NCBI RefSeq assembly: GCF_001039355.2
Contig: NW_019775580.1
Location: 459,046 to 489,048 of the forward strand
Source: Lingula anatina
Lineage: Eukaryota; Brachiopoda; Lingulata; Lingulida; Lingulidae
Direction of reading: 5' to 3'
Length of the DNA: 30,003 bases
Below are positions 1-11,500 of this stretch, piece after piece. Under the pieces are notes generated by a model. It was not told the origin of the DNA and searched no databases. It worked only from the letters and a program-made list of their open reading frames with translations. The position numbers and the translations under genes were made by a program. Position 1 is the stretch's first letter; the number at the start of each line of letters is the position of its first letter.

Positions 1-64
1 TAAGTGGCAGTTTCTCTGAGCAGTCCTCTTTGGCGGGTTACAGAATGCGTATAAAAGGGCAGCA

Positions 65-1123
65 GTGCTGCAAAATAAGTCTCTATATTTCGGCAATGTC
101 CTGTCAAATAGTTTGATATTTTGCAGACTGTTAGCTGATCTTACGGTATGTGAACTAACGGCAGCAACTTGCCACACTATTGTTGCATTATGCCAGAATG
201 GACTGAAGCAAACTGCTATTGCCAGACAACTGCATGTGTCCCAGGGAGCAGTTTCTAACGTCTTACAAAAACACGCCCAGACTGGTACATTAACACAGAG
301 ACCACGGCCAGGACTTCCTAAAGTCACCACCAGAAGGGTAGACCGCATGCTTCTGCGGTTATGGCGAAACAAACGGACAAAGACAACTCTTGCTGTAAAA
401 AATGAGTGGCAAATTACCATTCAAAAGCATGTTTCTAGAACTCTAGTGAATGCAAGGCTACTGTTAGTTGGCTACATCCATTAACAGAGCAACACCAATG
501 TCTGCGTCTGGGGTGGGCCAGACACCATTTGCGGTTCCAGGCACAGCACTGGGTTCATGTAGATTTTTACAGATGAGGCAGGGTTTGAGTTCCACCACCG
601 TGATGGCTGAATCAGTCAGTAGGCTTCCAGACGAGTTACTTCACGAGGATTGTGTCACATTACAGTGACTTGTGACCGTGGCAGTATCTGTGTATGGGCC
701 GGTTTCCACACTGGAGCCAAAACACTATTGGTGGCAATTGATGGAAACCTCAACCAGATAAAATAAAGGGACATTTTAGAGAATACTTGCTTGCAATTTG
801 CAAGAAGGTGCTTCCAGGACAACTTCATCCTGCAAGATGACAATGCCCGACCACACCGTGCCCATGCAATGGCTGCTTTTCTGCAAAACCAAGAGGTAAA
901 TTCCCTGACATGAATTCTATAGGAAACCAGTGGGCATAAATCGCTATCAGAATCAAGAGCCAACCCGTCCAGCCTACAAATCGGCACAAGCTTAGGCAAG
1001 CTCTGACTAATGCGTGTAACACAATACTGGATCAAACTCCCAGAAACCTCTCTGCATGGATCCCTGGCCGAGTGAGGGCTCTGGTTGCAGCTAGAAGAGG
1101 CTGCATGCGTTCTTATCAGTTCC
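65..1123 (+). pseudogene. Degenerate Tc1-like (Tc1/mariner superfamily) transposase
   Basis: A broken transposase gene read in several frames. The N-terminal part (about 150-400) gives a helix-turn-helix segment with CQNGLKQTAIARQLHVSQGA and then a basic PRPG-containing linker, as in the paired-like DNA-binding region of Tc1 elements. The first catalytic Asp lies in TDEAGF (Asp codon 572-574). The second lies in LQDDNARPHRAH (839-841). The third block reads PDMNSIGNQW, where the usual Glu of the PDLNPIExxW motif is Gly (GGA, 922-924). The second Asp and this site are only about 28 codons apart and out of frame, so there is also an internal deletion. The C-terminal stretch with IPGRVRALVAARRG ends near 1123. 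Stops at 612 and elsewhere plus frameshifts make it non-functional. No terminal inverted repeats were recognised. The family call is secure; the ends are approximate. Confidence 0.85.
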
Positions 1124-1277
1124 CATTTTTCACATTTGTCTTGATGATTCTGTTGTGTAAGAGAAAATCCTTACCAACTGATATTCTTGATAATATCGAG
1201 TTCATAAGTATTTAATACCTTGTTGTTATCAGCACTCATTGCTGATTTGATTATAGTGAAAATGTCTTAACCACTTT

Positions 1278-1735
1278 CCCTAACGCTGAAAACATAGGTG
1301 TGGGCACTTCATATGTCATGTCTGCTTGCCTAGTTAACATATGAGCAGTTCTGAAGACAGGTTCTAACTATCAGCAGATTGACTTGTGTTTGACGGATAC
1401 AGGGAAGAAACAATAAAAGGTGCTATTCGGACACGATTCACAAAGTCAGTGCTACCCATCAGACAAGACATCTGATTTGTCACATTCCCTGACCCTGAGA
1501 ACATAGGTGTAGACACTTCATTTGTCATGTTTGCTTACCTAGTTACAGAGATACAGAAGTAAAACGGGTTTTCAGTAATGGCGATCCTAATTTGCATATT
1601 TAGGAAAATTACGTAAATCTAATTTTAACAGAAACATCTTAATAATGTTCCTCGACCCTGAAAATATAGGTAAAGACACTTCATTTGTCATATTTGCCTG
1701 TCTAGTTCCAGAGATATTGCAGAAAATAGGAAATC
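1278..1735. repeat. Three degenerate copies of an about 75-bp repeat, irregularly spaced
   Basis: The string CATAGGTGTNGNCACTTCAT, followed by a TGTCATGTNTGC core and a CTAGTT tail, occurs near 1285, 1495 and 1656 in the same orientation. Copies are separated by unrelated AT-rich sequence, so this is a dispersed or decayed tandem family. No coding potential is seen. Confidence 0.7.
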
Positions 1736-1785
1736 TGGCGGCCATTTTGTTTTTTGCAAATTAGACCGTTAAAAACGCAAAATTT

Positions 1786-1852
1786 CGCTTGGGAACCGGG
1801 TTAATCGGATTCAGCATCCCAAAATTATGCCAATAAGCCTGGTTCCCAACTT
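1786..1852. repeat. Short inverted repeat (TTGGGAACCGGG / CCTGGTTCCCAA)
   Basis: TTGGGAACCGGG near 1789 is complementary, with one mismatch, to CCTGGTTCCCAA near 1839, giving a stem of about 12 bp and a loop of about 40 bp. It sits in repeat-derived non-coding DNA. A function is not evident. Confidence 0.5.
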
Positions 1853-1907
1853 TTACCCCAAAATGCCCCTACTATTCATCTTTTGAGGAAATTCCACTAG
1901 ACTAAAC

Positions 1908-2056
1908 GGTGTATTTCAGGTATTTACATTCCAAAATCGAACGATTTGTATACTTCACGTGTACGGGAGATACTTTGTACTGAAGTTGAAAACGGAAACA
2001 AATGTAACGCACAACAACCCGTTTTCATCAAAATTTGCGACGAAGAGTGTGTGCCC
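1908..2056 (+). repeat. Dispersed repeat, copy 1 (second copy near 20.03 kb)
   Basis: The stretch from TGTATTTCAGGTATTTA through TGAAGTTGAAAACGGA to the ATCAAAATTT/GAAGAG end is shared, in the same orientation and order, with 20031-20172. Copies are clearly diverged with small indels, so the open frame that overlaps this copy is most likely fortuitous. Confidence 0.75.
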
Positions 2057-2611
2057 TTAATGATCCCTGATATGACAAAAAAATTACCATACTTTTCTGA
2101 GAACTTACTTTTCCATAATACAGTATACAGCTGCAAAACAGACTGGTATGTCTATGTCCCAGATTAAAGGGCTGTTTTAGTTTAATTTTCGGCTGAGAAT
2201 TAAAAAGTTTTAAATACAAAGCAATGTTTGGAAACATAAAATTGTCTGTTATAATAAGAAAAATCCACCCCCTTCCACACAAAAGCATCCCCTTTATAAG
2301 CCAACGAATAAGAATATTTTGACAGACTTTCGAAGATGATCGCCCCCTACTGTCACTTAGAATCGGGGATGTACAACTTGATCAAAGGAGAAGTGATGTA
2401 GCAATTAACAGGTAACAGTTAATTCATCAAAGGGTTACCTGTTTTCCCCACCTTTACCTGGAGATACACTTTGATAAGATTTCTGAAATTTTCTGTATTC
2501 GTACTTCATAAAATTAACTTGTTTAAAGAAATTAATATTCCCCATCCTCAAGTTGCATTATCACACTAGGAAATATTCATCAAATGGTTGGAATGATTTT
2601 AACTTTATTCT

Positions 2612-2614
<3 letters not shown>
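2057..2614. other. Non-coding AT-rich stretch
   Basis: No convincing exon, RNA gene or repeat was recognised. A short self-similar segment (AACAGGTAACAGTTAAT with a later GGTTACCTGTTTTCC, about 2407-2444) can pair as an imperfect hairpin. Confidence 0.5.

Positions 2615-2706
<92 letters not shown>
2615..2706. repeat. (TA)n microsatellite, about 46 units
   Basis: Uninterrupted TA dinucleotides over about 92 bp. The open frame of alternating I/Y residues across it is an artefact. It is followed at 2767-2805 by GGCCCGGAGGCCTCGTCAGG, a GC-rich patch that looks like part of a dispersed repeat. Confidence 0.98.
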
Positions 2707-2709
<3 letters not shown>

Positions 2710-2806
2710 ACAAGAAAACGAACAAAGTTAACTTGTCCTCTCCATTCTAATTAATATAAGTCCCTACAGCCGTTTTGGCCCGGAGGCCTCGTCAGGGGCG
2801 AAATCA

Positions 2807-4260
2807 GATCCAAATACAAAAGAAGACATCTTTTGTACATTTATTTTGATGTGGATAGTAATATATCTTTATGCGTTTGGTCTGACAATAATGGTGGTAT
2901 GGTGTGAGACGACTGAAAGAAAGTTTATGTTGCGGTATTGTTTTGTACTCTTATATATTTAGAACTTTTTACAGCTATAATAATGTAGATAAAGCTGTAT
3001 CTTTTTAAGATTAATCTTTATCGTTTTCTTTCATATTTTAAAACAGATAAAAGATCGGTCATTATTTAAGTTGGACAGGGAGAAATTATGGGGCATGGGA
3101 CTATTTAAGCAAAAGTTAGGGGGTCTTGAAACATGGCAGTCAAGGGGGGTTATAAAAAGTTTTTTACTTTATATATATATTAAGGATTTTTATCTTTCAG
3201 TGTAGTTTCCGTTGCATTTATATTAAAATTTGCAACTTGGACATAAAAAGGAAAGGTCTCTCTTTATGTCCAAGTTTACAATAATAATGACATGTTTTAT
3301 AAACCTTCTCATCAAACCTAATACTAAAGTAAGCAGCATATGGTTTGGAATGTATGACACTGATGACCTGTTTAATACACCATTTAAGATTTTACCATCG
3401 TTTGTACATATAGTGCCATTTTTCTTTAGAACAATATCTACATGTAGTATCTTATTACAACAAATCTTGTCAGATAAAATGTCATGATATCTTTCAACAT
3501 TCCATTCATTCTACTAGCTTTCTTTCATAAGAGTAGATAGGATAAATTTCGTATTATTTAGCTACAATTCAATCTTGTCTTGTTATATAGTGCCTTCTTT
3601 GAAGAGAACAATCAACAATAATCTCATTCAAACGTTTATTTTATTTTGTTATTTATTTATTTATTTATTCATTTTTTGTAAAACTATTCAATTTTTACAT
3701 GTTTTTGTTCATTAAAGAATCAAGTGGAGTGTTTTTGTCATGTGTTTCGGCCACAGATCTGGCCTCTCAATCTTTTATCAATCCGAACTTGGGACTCGGA
3801 AAAATAAGGCTTTTGGCAGGGGAGGGGAACTTTACTTACCTTGTTATTTTAGTTGTAGCAGTGGTTATCAGAGGTATGAATTAGAGTATCTGGAATTTCT
3901 GTCATGGTCATCCTCAATGTGTCTGTGATTGAATCCTAGCGTTTTTCCTGTCAAAAAAGTCACAACATAAACGTAGACCAGCCACGCCCTGCCCTTTTGA
4001 CCTTGTTAGGACAAGTGGCGTAAAATACCCTGATATGGATCCAGTGGCGCCCAAATTCTTAGTTTGAGATCAGCCAGATACCTAGATTTAAAAAAGGGTA
4101 CCGTCCGCTTGATTTTGTTTCATAAGTCGACGGCATTTCACTTCTTACTTGGACTATAAAAAAGATAATGACTTAACGATCGCTACCAAAAACAAACTGT
4201 TGCTCGAATATATAGCGAATTTCCAAGTACACAATGCCGATAACCAAGTTTTGTAAAGTA
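2807..4260. other. Non-coding stretch, no recognised gene
   Basis: AT-rich DNA with runs such as TTATTTATTTATTTATTTATT near 3650-3670. Short open frames show no recognisable domain, composition bias or splice structure. I see nothing specific here. Confidence 0.5.
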
Positions 4261-4270
4261 GTTCGACCAG

Positions 4271-4502
4271 AATCAATTGATTCTACACCATAATTAGCCA
4301 GAAACCAATCAAATAAAAGACACACATCAAAAATTGACGACTACGGATACAAATGTTCAACTTGACAAAGAATGAGTCAAAGTTACGTATTGATTCCAAC
4401 CAAAGCGGGCATGTTGTGAAAGTTTTGATCTGTACAAAAACATATTGATGGATACTCGACCAATACTTTTGTGACCAAAAGGTCAAACATTTTTTTATTA
4501 AC
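4271..4502. repeat. Diverged direct repeat, copy 1
   Basis: Shares, in order, GAATCAATTGAT, ATAATTAG, AATAAAAGACAC, CTTGACAAAG, TTGATTC, CCAAAGCGG, ATCGA/ATTGA and CCAATACTTTT with 4757-4979. Conceptual translations on the minus strand also align (PLWLES, FVKWN/FVKLN), but both contain stops and no known domain, so this is treated as a repeat family. Confidence 0.7.
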
Positions 4503-4756
4503 CTCTGAGGTAATTTGAAATTTGTTTCTCCTCCCTCTCGTTGTCTCACTGGGGCAGGTGCGAAGTTTCTCGATACAGCACACAATACTGAATAAAATCG
4601 TGAGGTGAATAAAAGTTAAAATATATACCCGTCACAAATGCTGCATATAGCAGGATTTATCATTTACCCCTCGCAAATCAAACTGAATTAATTGGCTTGC
4701 TCAAAGGAAACACTATAACTACTTAATCAGACTCTAAGTGAATGCAGCGTTTCAAT

Positions 4757-4979
4757 AGAATCAATTGATCAAACGCGATAATTAGACACACATCAACTGA
4801 ATAAAAGACACGTAAAAATTCCACTTGACAAAGTTTGGGTCGATGTTTGCTGTTGATTCTAGCCAAAGCGGACCTGCTGTAAAAAGGGGTTTTGCTCTGT
4901 AGAGAAAAATATCGATATATACGCGTCCAATACTTTTATGTGACCCAAAACTTTGCATTTTAACAATTACAGTAGCTAA
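4757..4979. repeat. Diverged direct repeat, copy 2
   Basis: Second copy of the element at 4271-4502, offset by about 485 bp with several indels. It ends shortly before the ambiguous base at 5002. Confidence 0.7.
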
Positions 4980-5001
4980 TATCCCGTGTGAATAAAACAC
5001 T

Positions 5002-5002
5002 N
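5002..5002. other. Ambiguous base N at a repeat boundary
   Basis: A single N immediately precedes the first 942-bp block. A second N sits at 5967 just before the second block. This placement suggests contig joins rather than random base-call failure. Confidence 0.9.
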
Positions 5003-5944
5003 TACTAGGGTAAGGGAACAACTCAACTTATGGGGTTTTGAAGAGGTTCAATAAATTTCACAACATAACATTTAAGTGGGGCACTGTTTGTAAACATGTT
5101 GTGCATTTCACACTATTAAAACTTGAGATTAAAAAGTGTAATTATATGCACTGCCCGGTTTGGACTTATCATCTTTACGGCAGAAGTGTCAGTATTGGGT
5201 GGATAGTTCACAGTATGGTGTCAATTGTGTTCGCTGAGCATCACAATTATCGCTTTCACCTTTTGATGCATTTCAGCAACATAAGGATTGCGATAGCGGT
5301 GCCAAGTACTGCTGATGCAATTGAAATCAGAAGACGGTTTACTTTATCATCTCAAACTGCCTCCGTGGTATTCATGTCTGGGATGTCATAGTGAAACTCA
5401 CTTGAAAGTCAGCTTGGTAGGTGGACTTCTGAAATGGTTCTAATGTTATTTTTAATCTATACATCCAAATTTAGGACTATGACTGCTCCTGGGTAGAAAT
5501 CAGTAGGAACCAGTGCCTATCTATCGCTTATGAAAACAAACACGGACTTGGACTTGATTTAATTTAACTGAAATTCACGGCATAGGGGACAGAACTCCAA
5601 TAATTATAAAAATGTCGCCCTTAGTTGTATTTATATTTGATACGCAACGTGTATGGAACTTTGAAAGATAGTTGCATCTGTAAATGTGTTACAAATTTAA
5701 AATAAATTTAGACATTATCCTTTTCTAAATGACTAACAAAAAAGGATTATCTTTGCTTATAAAATTCATTCCAAAATAGATCTGCATTTCTACTACACAG
5801 AGGGATAGAATAAAAGTTATAAAGATGAACAGGTCCAGTGAAGTTTCTCAAAGATTAAATTTTATAACATTTCTTAGCATATTTGACCAAGAATTATCCT
5901 TTGTCTTTTCAGTCTTTTCAGTTTCAGGGGTTAGCAACCCATTT
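5003..5944. repeat. 942-bp near-identical tandem block, copy A
   Basis: From ACTAGGGTAAGG through GGGTTAGCAACCCATTT this block matches 5968-6909 at an offset of 965 bp with only scattered substitutions and compensating 1-bp indels. A 117-codon plus-strand open frame at 5038-5391 is present in both copies with about four residue changes. It has no recognisable domain, and its conservation only reflects the recent duplication. The block itself is of unknown type. Confidence 0.92.
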
Positions 5945-5966
5945 AGTAGGCTTGTTAAGGACCAAA

Positions 5967-5967
5967 N
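5967..5967. other. Ambiguous base N at the second block boundary
   Basis: The single N is followed directly by CACTAGGG, the start of copy B. The 22 bp before it (5945-5966) are the only unique DNA between the two blocks. Confidence 0.9.
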
Positions 5968-6909
5968 CACTAGGGTAAGGGGACAACTCAACTTATGGGG
6001 TTTTGAAGTGGTTCAATAAATTTCACAACATAACATTTAAGTGGGGCACTGTTTGTAAACATGTTGTGCATTTCACACTATTAAAACTTGAGATTAAAAA
6101 GTGTAATTATATGCACTGCCCGGTTTGGACTTATCATCTTTACGGCAGAAGTGTCAGTATTGGGTGGATAGTTTACAGTATGGTGTCAATTGTGTTCGCT
6201 GAGCATCACAATTATCGCTTTCACCTTTTGATGCATTTCAGCAACATAAGGATTGCGATAGCGGTGCCAAGTACTGCTGATGCAATTGAAATCAGAAGAC
6301 GGTTTACTTTATCATCTCATACTGCCTCCGTGGTATTCATGTCTGGGATGTCATAGTGAAACTCACTTGAAAGTCAGCTTGGTAGGTGGACTTCTGAAAT
6401 GGTTCTAATGTTATTTTTAATCTATACATCCAAATTTAGGACTATGACTGCTCCTGGGTAGAAATTAGTAAGAACCAGTGCCTATGTATCGCTTATGAAA
6501 ACAAACACGGACTTGGACTTGATTTAATTTAACTGAAATTCACGGCATAGGGGACAGAACTCCAATAATTATAAAATGTCACCCTTAGTTGTATTTATAT
6601 TTGATACGCAACGTGTATGGAACTTTGAAAGATAGTTGCATCTGTAAATGTGTTACAAATTTAAAATAAATTTAGACATTATCCTTTTCTAAATGACTAA
6701 CAAAAAAGGATTATCTTTGGTTATAAAATTTATTCCAGGTATAGATCTGCATTTCTACTACACAGAGGGATAGAATAAAAGTTATAAAGATGAACAGGTC
6801 CAGTGAAGTTTCTCAAAGATTAAATTTTATAACATTTCTTAGCATATTTGACCCAGAATTATCCTTTGTCTTTTCAGTTTTTTCAGTTTCAGGGGTTAGC
6901 AACCCATTT
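5968..6909. repeat. 942-bp near-identical tandem block, copy B
   Basis: Second copy of the 5003-5944 block in the same orientation. Similarity stops at CCCATTT (6909), after which the sequence is unique (TCTGCGTGTGG). The equivalent 117-codon frame is 6003-6356. Confidence 0.92.
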
Positions 6910-8007
6910 CTGCGTGTGGTATGCTGGTTTAAGACGTTAATTCCCAGAAACTCCAAGAATCCATCTGCTGTATAAGTCTGATTGAAAATATGTCGTGAAT
7001 ATGTGTCAACAATGGACTGAATACTTCGTTTATGTACATGGAGGACTTCATATGATATCTCTCCATATATTTCACCTTAGGTTTTTGGTTCACATTCACG
7101 GCGTAAGTCAAGAAGTTGTCTAGTACAAACTGAAAAAGTTGTGGCAAAATGGTTGCATATACATTGATCATTAATGTTTCCATATCCTTAATAATTCTTT
7201 GCCAGCCACAAGCAATTTAACTGAAATCTTGACTAAATTGGCAATACAATAGAGGCAAAAAGTCTGTAAACATCTCAAAGGCTGTACAGTTGTTTTGATG
7301 TTATAATGTAAATATCTTTTTTAATTCACTAGTAAAATCTGGGATGGATGGGTGATTTGACTTATCTTATATACACAATATACTGATGATGCACGATTAA
7401 TGAATTACTAATATATGAACCAAAAGATGAATATACAATATCAAAACATGTACACTATGTTACAATAGAGGTACTGACAGACTATACACAAACATAGTAT
7501 AATGACGGGGTTATACACAGAGGAACTGCTCGCCAATGTCACTTCTCCAAAATGTCCATGAAATCACGCTCTCAAGTCTTAATAAACGATTTCTGTAGGT
7601 ACCTGTATTCACATGAGAAGAAGTAAAGATTAATGTTTCCACAGCATTGAAATACTTTGACACTGTGTTCAGTTATATTTACAAAATCAATGACTGGTGA
7701 TATATCCAGTATCCATCATAACATCGCCAGGTTTGAGAGTGTTAAAAGTTAAAATGCAGGAAATATACAACGGAAAATATGTAGCAGAAGCTCCCATTTG
7801 CCTTAACTCTACAGGGGAACAATGCTGATGTAATACAATACATGTACCTCTACAGTGTGTCTCTGCCTCCAGAACTAGGAGTTGTACTGGGTTTATATTC
7901 AGAAACCGAGATAATCCATAACAACACTGATTGGAAACACATTACACAATATATAAAATGTACGTCACTGTCATATTGTATCACATACTGATCAAATAAG
8001 TGTTCAC
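6910..8007. other. Non-coding stretch downstream of the last CREB exon seen
   Basis: The expected bZIP exons of the CREB gene (basic region with NREAARECRRKKKEY-type sequence and a leucine zipper, minus strand) were looked for here and not found. No other exon, RNA gene or repeat was recognised. Confidence 0.5.
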
Positions 8008-8246
8008 CATCGTCCATGGAATTGGATATCTAGTTTAGTAGTGGGTCACAGTCACCAGACATTAATGATCTAATAAGACATAGTGTTATCAATGTCATCA
8101 TCCATGGAATTGGATATCTGCTGTAGTAGTGGGTCACAGTCACCAGACAGTAATGATCCAATAAGACATAGTGTTATCAATGTCATCATCCATGGAATTG
8201 GATATCTGCTGTAGTAGTGGGTCACAGTCACCAGACAGTAATGATN
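8008..8246. repeat. 88-bp tandem repeat, about 2.7 copies, ending at an N
   Basis: Units begin with CCATGGAATTGGATATCT at 8014, 8102 and 8190, each followed by GTAGTGGGTCACAGTCACCAGACA. Copies 2 and 3 are identical as far as they go. Copy 3 is cut at the ambiguous base at 8246, so the true copy number may be larger. Confidence 0.92.
8246..8246. other. Ambiguous base N inside the tandem repeat
   Basis: The third 88-bp unit is interrupted at ATGATN and unrelated sequence follows. This looks like a contig join within a repeat, about 140 bp from the last CREB exon found. Confidence 0.85.
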
Positions 8247-8385
8247 TTATCAATTTTTAATGAAGTATCAAAACTCTTTAATACAAATCTCAACAACCAA
8301 CTTTAGTTCTGCTCAGATATAGAAAAAAAAAAACAATAAAATCTTGGAGAAAACAGTAACAGGAAATTTGGATGACAGTCTTTAC

Positions 8386-8547
8386 CTGGTATAAAGAACT
8401 GTCCATCTGGCCCCTGTGCATACTGGACAATAGTGGCTCCCCCTGGCGAGGTGACCAGTCCAGTGTTGGACATGGTCAGTGTCTGGACACCTGTGTGTGG
8501 TATCCCGTCACCATGGGAGGCTATTTGGATAGTATGGGTGGGAACTA
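8386..8547 (-). CDS. CREB-family Q2 activation-domain exon (codons 160-213 plus 1 base)
   Basis: Acceptor TTCCAG, donor CCAG/GTAAAG. It starts VVPTHTIQIASHGDGIPHTG and contains VQTLTMSNTG and IVQYAQGPDGQFFIPG, matching the order and sequence type of the Q2 glutamine-rich domain of CREB1/ATF1 (LQTLTMTN, ILQYAQ). The good donor shows that at least one more exon must follow. Confidence 0.93.
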
Positions 8548-11500
8548 CTGGAACACAACGGGACAAATACAAGTACTTCACTTCACTCACAACCAAAACA
8601 TTAAAATATACACTGTGCTTTGTATGTGCAAAGATGTATTTCACTTTGTTTTTTGTTTTTTTCTTTTTTTCTCTCTCTTTTTTCTCTCAACTGACCAATT
8701 TTGGCAAAAAAATATGGAGTTTTCCATTAATTTGCTTTAAAATGCCTGTTGTTGTTAACCCAGCACTGTTGTCCCTTAAATTTGGTAATAAATCCAATGG
8801 ATTTCAAAGGTTCTGTACCAACTCTAGAGTTCCTTTTTAACAAACAAAATTGAATACAACTTGCACTGCACTTAGTAACCTACTCATCATAAGTTATTTA
8901 TCACGTAGGTTAAAAGAACTTTTAAATCCTTTTGTTAAATACTAGTAATGGACATTAATGTTACTCTGCTTACTCAAGAAAGCTCGTTTTTAACATGTCA
9001 AGAGCTTTCATCGTTATTTATCAAGTTTACTTTAAGTGTGGGGACAGCTAAGCATGCAACCTCAGTATTGTACCTTTGTATTTCTACACATATCTACAGG
9101 ACTGGGGGAGAAATAAATGAGCAAAAAAAAAAGCCACTTTTGCTTTGTGACCACACTACACCAGGCAGACATAACATGACTAGACAACTGCACAAAACTG
9201 TGGCTGTGTTACCATGGAGATATAGCAGTTTTTAGCCAGCTGAACTAATGCCACAGCAATGAGGAAGCTATATCAACACAGCAGCCAGTCCTCTGTGGCT
9301 GTAGCACAAGGTAACAAACAATCCTCTGCCACAGATTATACAGTGTTCTATCAGACAGTACAAAGCTGTGCTAACTTCTTCCTCATTGGCATGACTATAG
9401 GACTTGGTGTGAATCGGACTTTCCACTGTTCAGCTACCACAAACAGAAAATCGGGCTGATAGTGCTTTCAACAGAGCTAGGTAAGTATGACTATGTTCAT
9501 ATCAAGCCGAATCAAAACCTTGAGCTTAAAATAAGGCAGTCACCAAACAAAACCATTAACAATTGCTTTCCACTGACTAAGGTGGCCCTCTGAACAGTTT
9601 CCAACCCCAAAGAATCATCTTCATTAGTGACTTAATTTTACAACTGATTAAGTGGTTTGTCCATTTCTAAAGCTGAGCTGTTTTCAGTTGAAACTGATGT
9701 GAAGTCGGCCTCAGTCAATATCCCAGAATGCCACCAGACAAAAGTTGCACACATCAACTTAATTAAAAACAAATAACGGCAAAATAAAAATTTGAATTAA
9801 AACAATATACAGAATACAACAGAACAAAATCTCCCTCCAAAAAACTTGACTGTTTCTACTAAGAAGGCAAATTGTTTGCAGTGGGCAGGCACACATACAT
9901 GCATACTAAACAGAAGAAATGACTCTGAGAAACAAACATCTTCTACCCTGATGATAATCATTACAGTAACAATGATGACAACATCAACAACAGTCAGTGC
10001 TAGACACAGCAGTATCATTAACTATGTGTGCATGGCCAGCAAAAACTGAAGACATCTTCTATATATACAGGAAAGCTGGACAGCATTCATAATGACAATA
10101 TACATAAGAGAAGTCTTGCCTAACATTTCCACTTCTACTAGATAGTAGCTTGTTTAAAAATTTTCATAGTCCCCAAAATAAAGACCTGATCAAACTACCA
10201 TCTACATACACAGCTTCCAGACAAGAGCACTATGGAGGACAGACATGATCAGATCTATGTAGTCTATAGAGCACCTAGAGATCAGAGCCCTACCCCCCCT
10301 AGGGAGGGACAGACGGGTGACTACCTGTGACAGTGCCGCCTGCCTGCTGGTACTGAACAGTATTACCAGCCGCTGCGACAGACGTCGCCGACACAACCAC
10401 ATTCTGTTGTTGTGACGTACTGAGATTGCTAGCCCCGTCCGCGGCTTCCATACCCTCCTGACTGCTGTTGGAGTCCTCCTCCGTGATCTTCGTCATCCCG
10501 CTGATGCCGCCCGTGTCTGATGACAGCTCGTTCAGGATTTTTCTGAATGGAAAAAGGATATCACATTTAAAAGTCTCTCAACCAAACTAGCCATGATGCA
10601 AAAAGAGATAAGAGTTTTTTAATATTCAAAACTTGCTGTAGGGTTAAGACAACTGTTGATGAGATCTGAACACTTTTTTTCTTTTTGTAAACAGCTCAAA
10701 AAATCAGAAGCCTACAAAGTTTTCCTCAAAGAAAAATTTTTTTTTGGTTGGGCTTGTTTGGTTTGGACTCCCTATAAATACATGAACAAAATTACAGATT
10801 TACACTTTGGACCCCCCCCCCCCCCCCCAAATCCTTGGGATCCCCCTGTCAGCCTATCTAGGTTCAAACTAAAATAGATGTTTAAGGACAACTTCTTCCT
10901 AACTTAGAGCTCCAGCTGAATTAGCTGATATAGGAATTTCTTCTACTTTCACTTCAGTTGACATGTGAAAAATGCAGTTTTGCTCTTTGTTTCTCTGCCC
11001 ATTATAATATTAATGCCTTTTTAATATAAATGACACTTATTACGAGAAAGTTGAACATCTGATGCATCAACATTTCTGTACACCATACCTGTATGATGGA
11101 CGCCTGTTTAATATTTCTCTTCTCTTCTTTCCCTCGGCCTCTTCAAACTCGTCTTCCGTGACCACGTGGATTGTGTTGCCTTGATGTGTCGTGTGAATCA
11201 CAGAAGGTTGACTGGTGGGCTGTATGACTGACTGCACCTAAGACAGCAAATACACTGACAGCTTATATCAGGGTGGTGACCATCATATCAGGGCTTGACA
11301 CTAACTTTTTCCGATAAATATTGCAAGGATGATTTGACACATGACATTTTACTTGCTCTTTGGGCCAGTGACCCCATCCACTCAAAGGCCCTAGGTTGGT
11401 TTTCAGTGGCCCAGGGCCAGTGGACCACCCTTTAATGTCAAACCCTGCTTATGTCACTTATTTAATTGTCAACACTGTGTTATTATAGTATTAAACATAG

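Noticed and set aside
2553-2750. Open frame of alternating Ile and Tyr
   Set aside because: It is the translation of the (TA)n microsatellite.
3699-3928. Two overlapping plus-strand frames near 3.7-3.9 kb
   Set aside because: Short, without domain content or splice signals; the frames overlap each other as expected by chance.
5038-5391. 117-codon frame repeated at 6003-6356 as a possible gene pair
   Set aside because: No recognisable domain. Its conservation only mirrors the 942-bp duplication, which is equally similar outside the frame.
8372-8840. Plus-strand frames over the CREB Q2 exon
   Set aside because: They are antisense shadows of the exon at 8386-8547, which has splice sites and family similarity.
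9204-9221. GTTACCATGGAGAT as an RFX X-box
   Set aside because: One position departs from the consensus, and it lies deep in a CREB intron with no nearby start.
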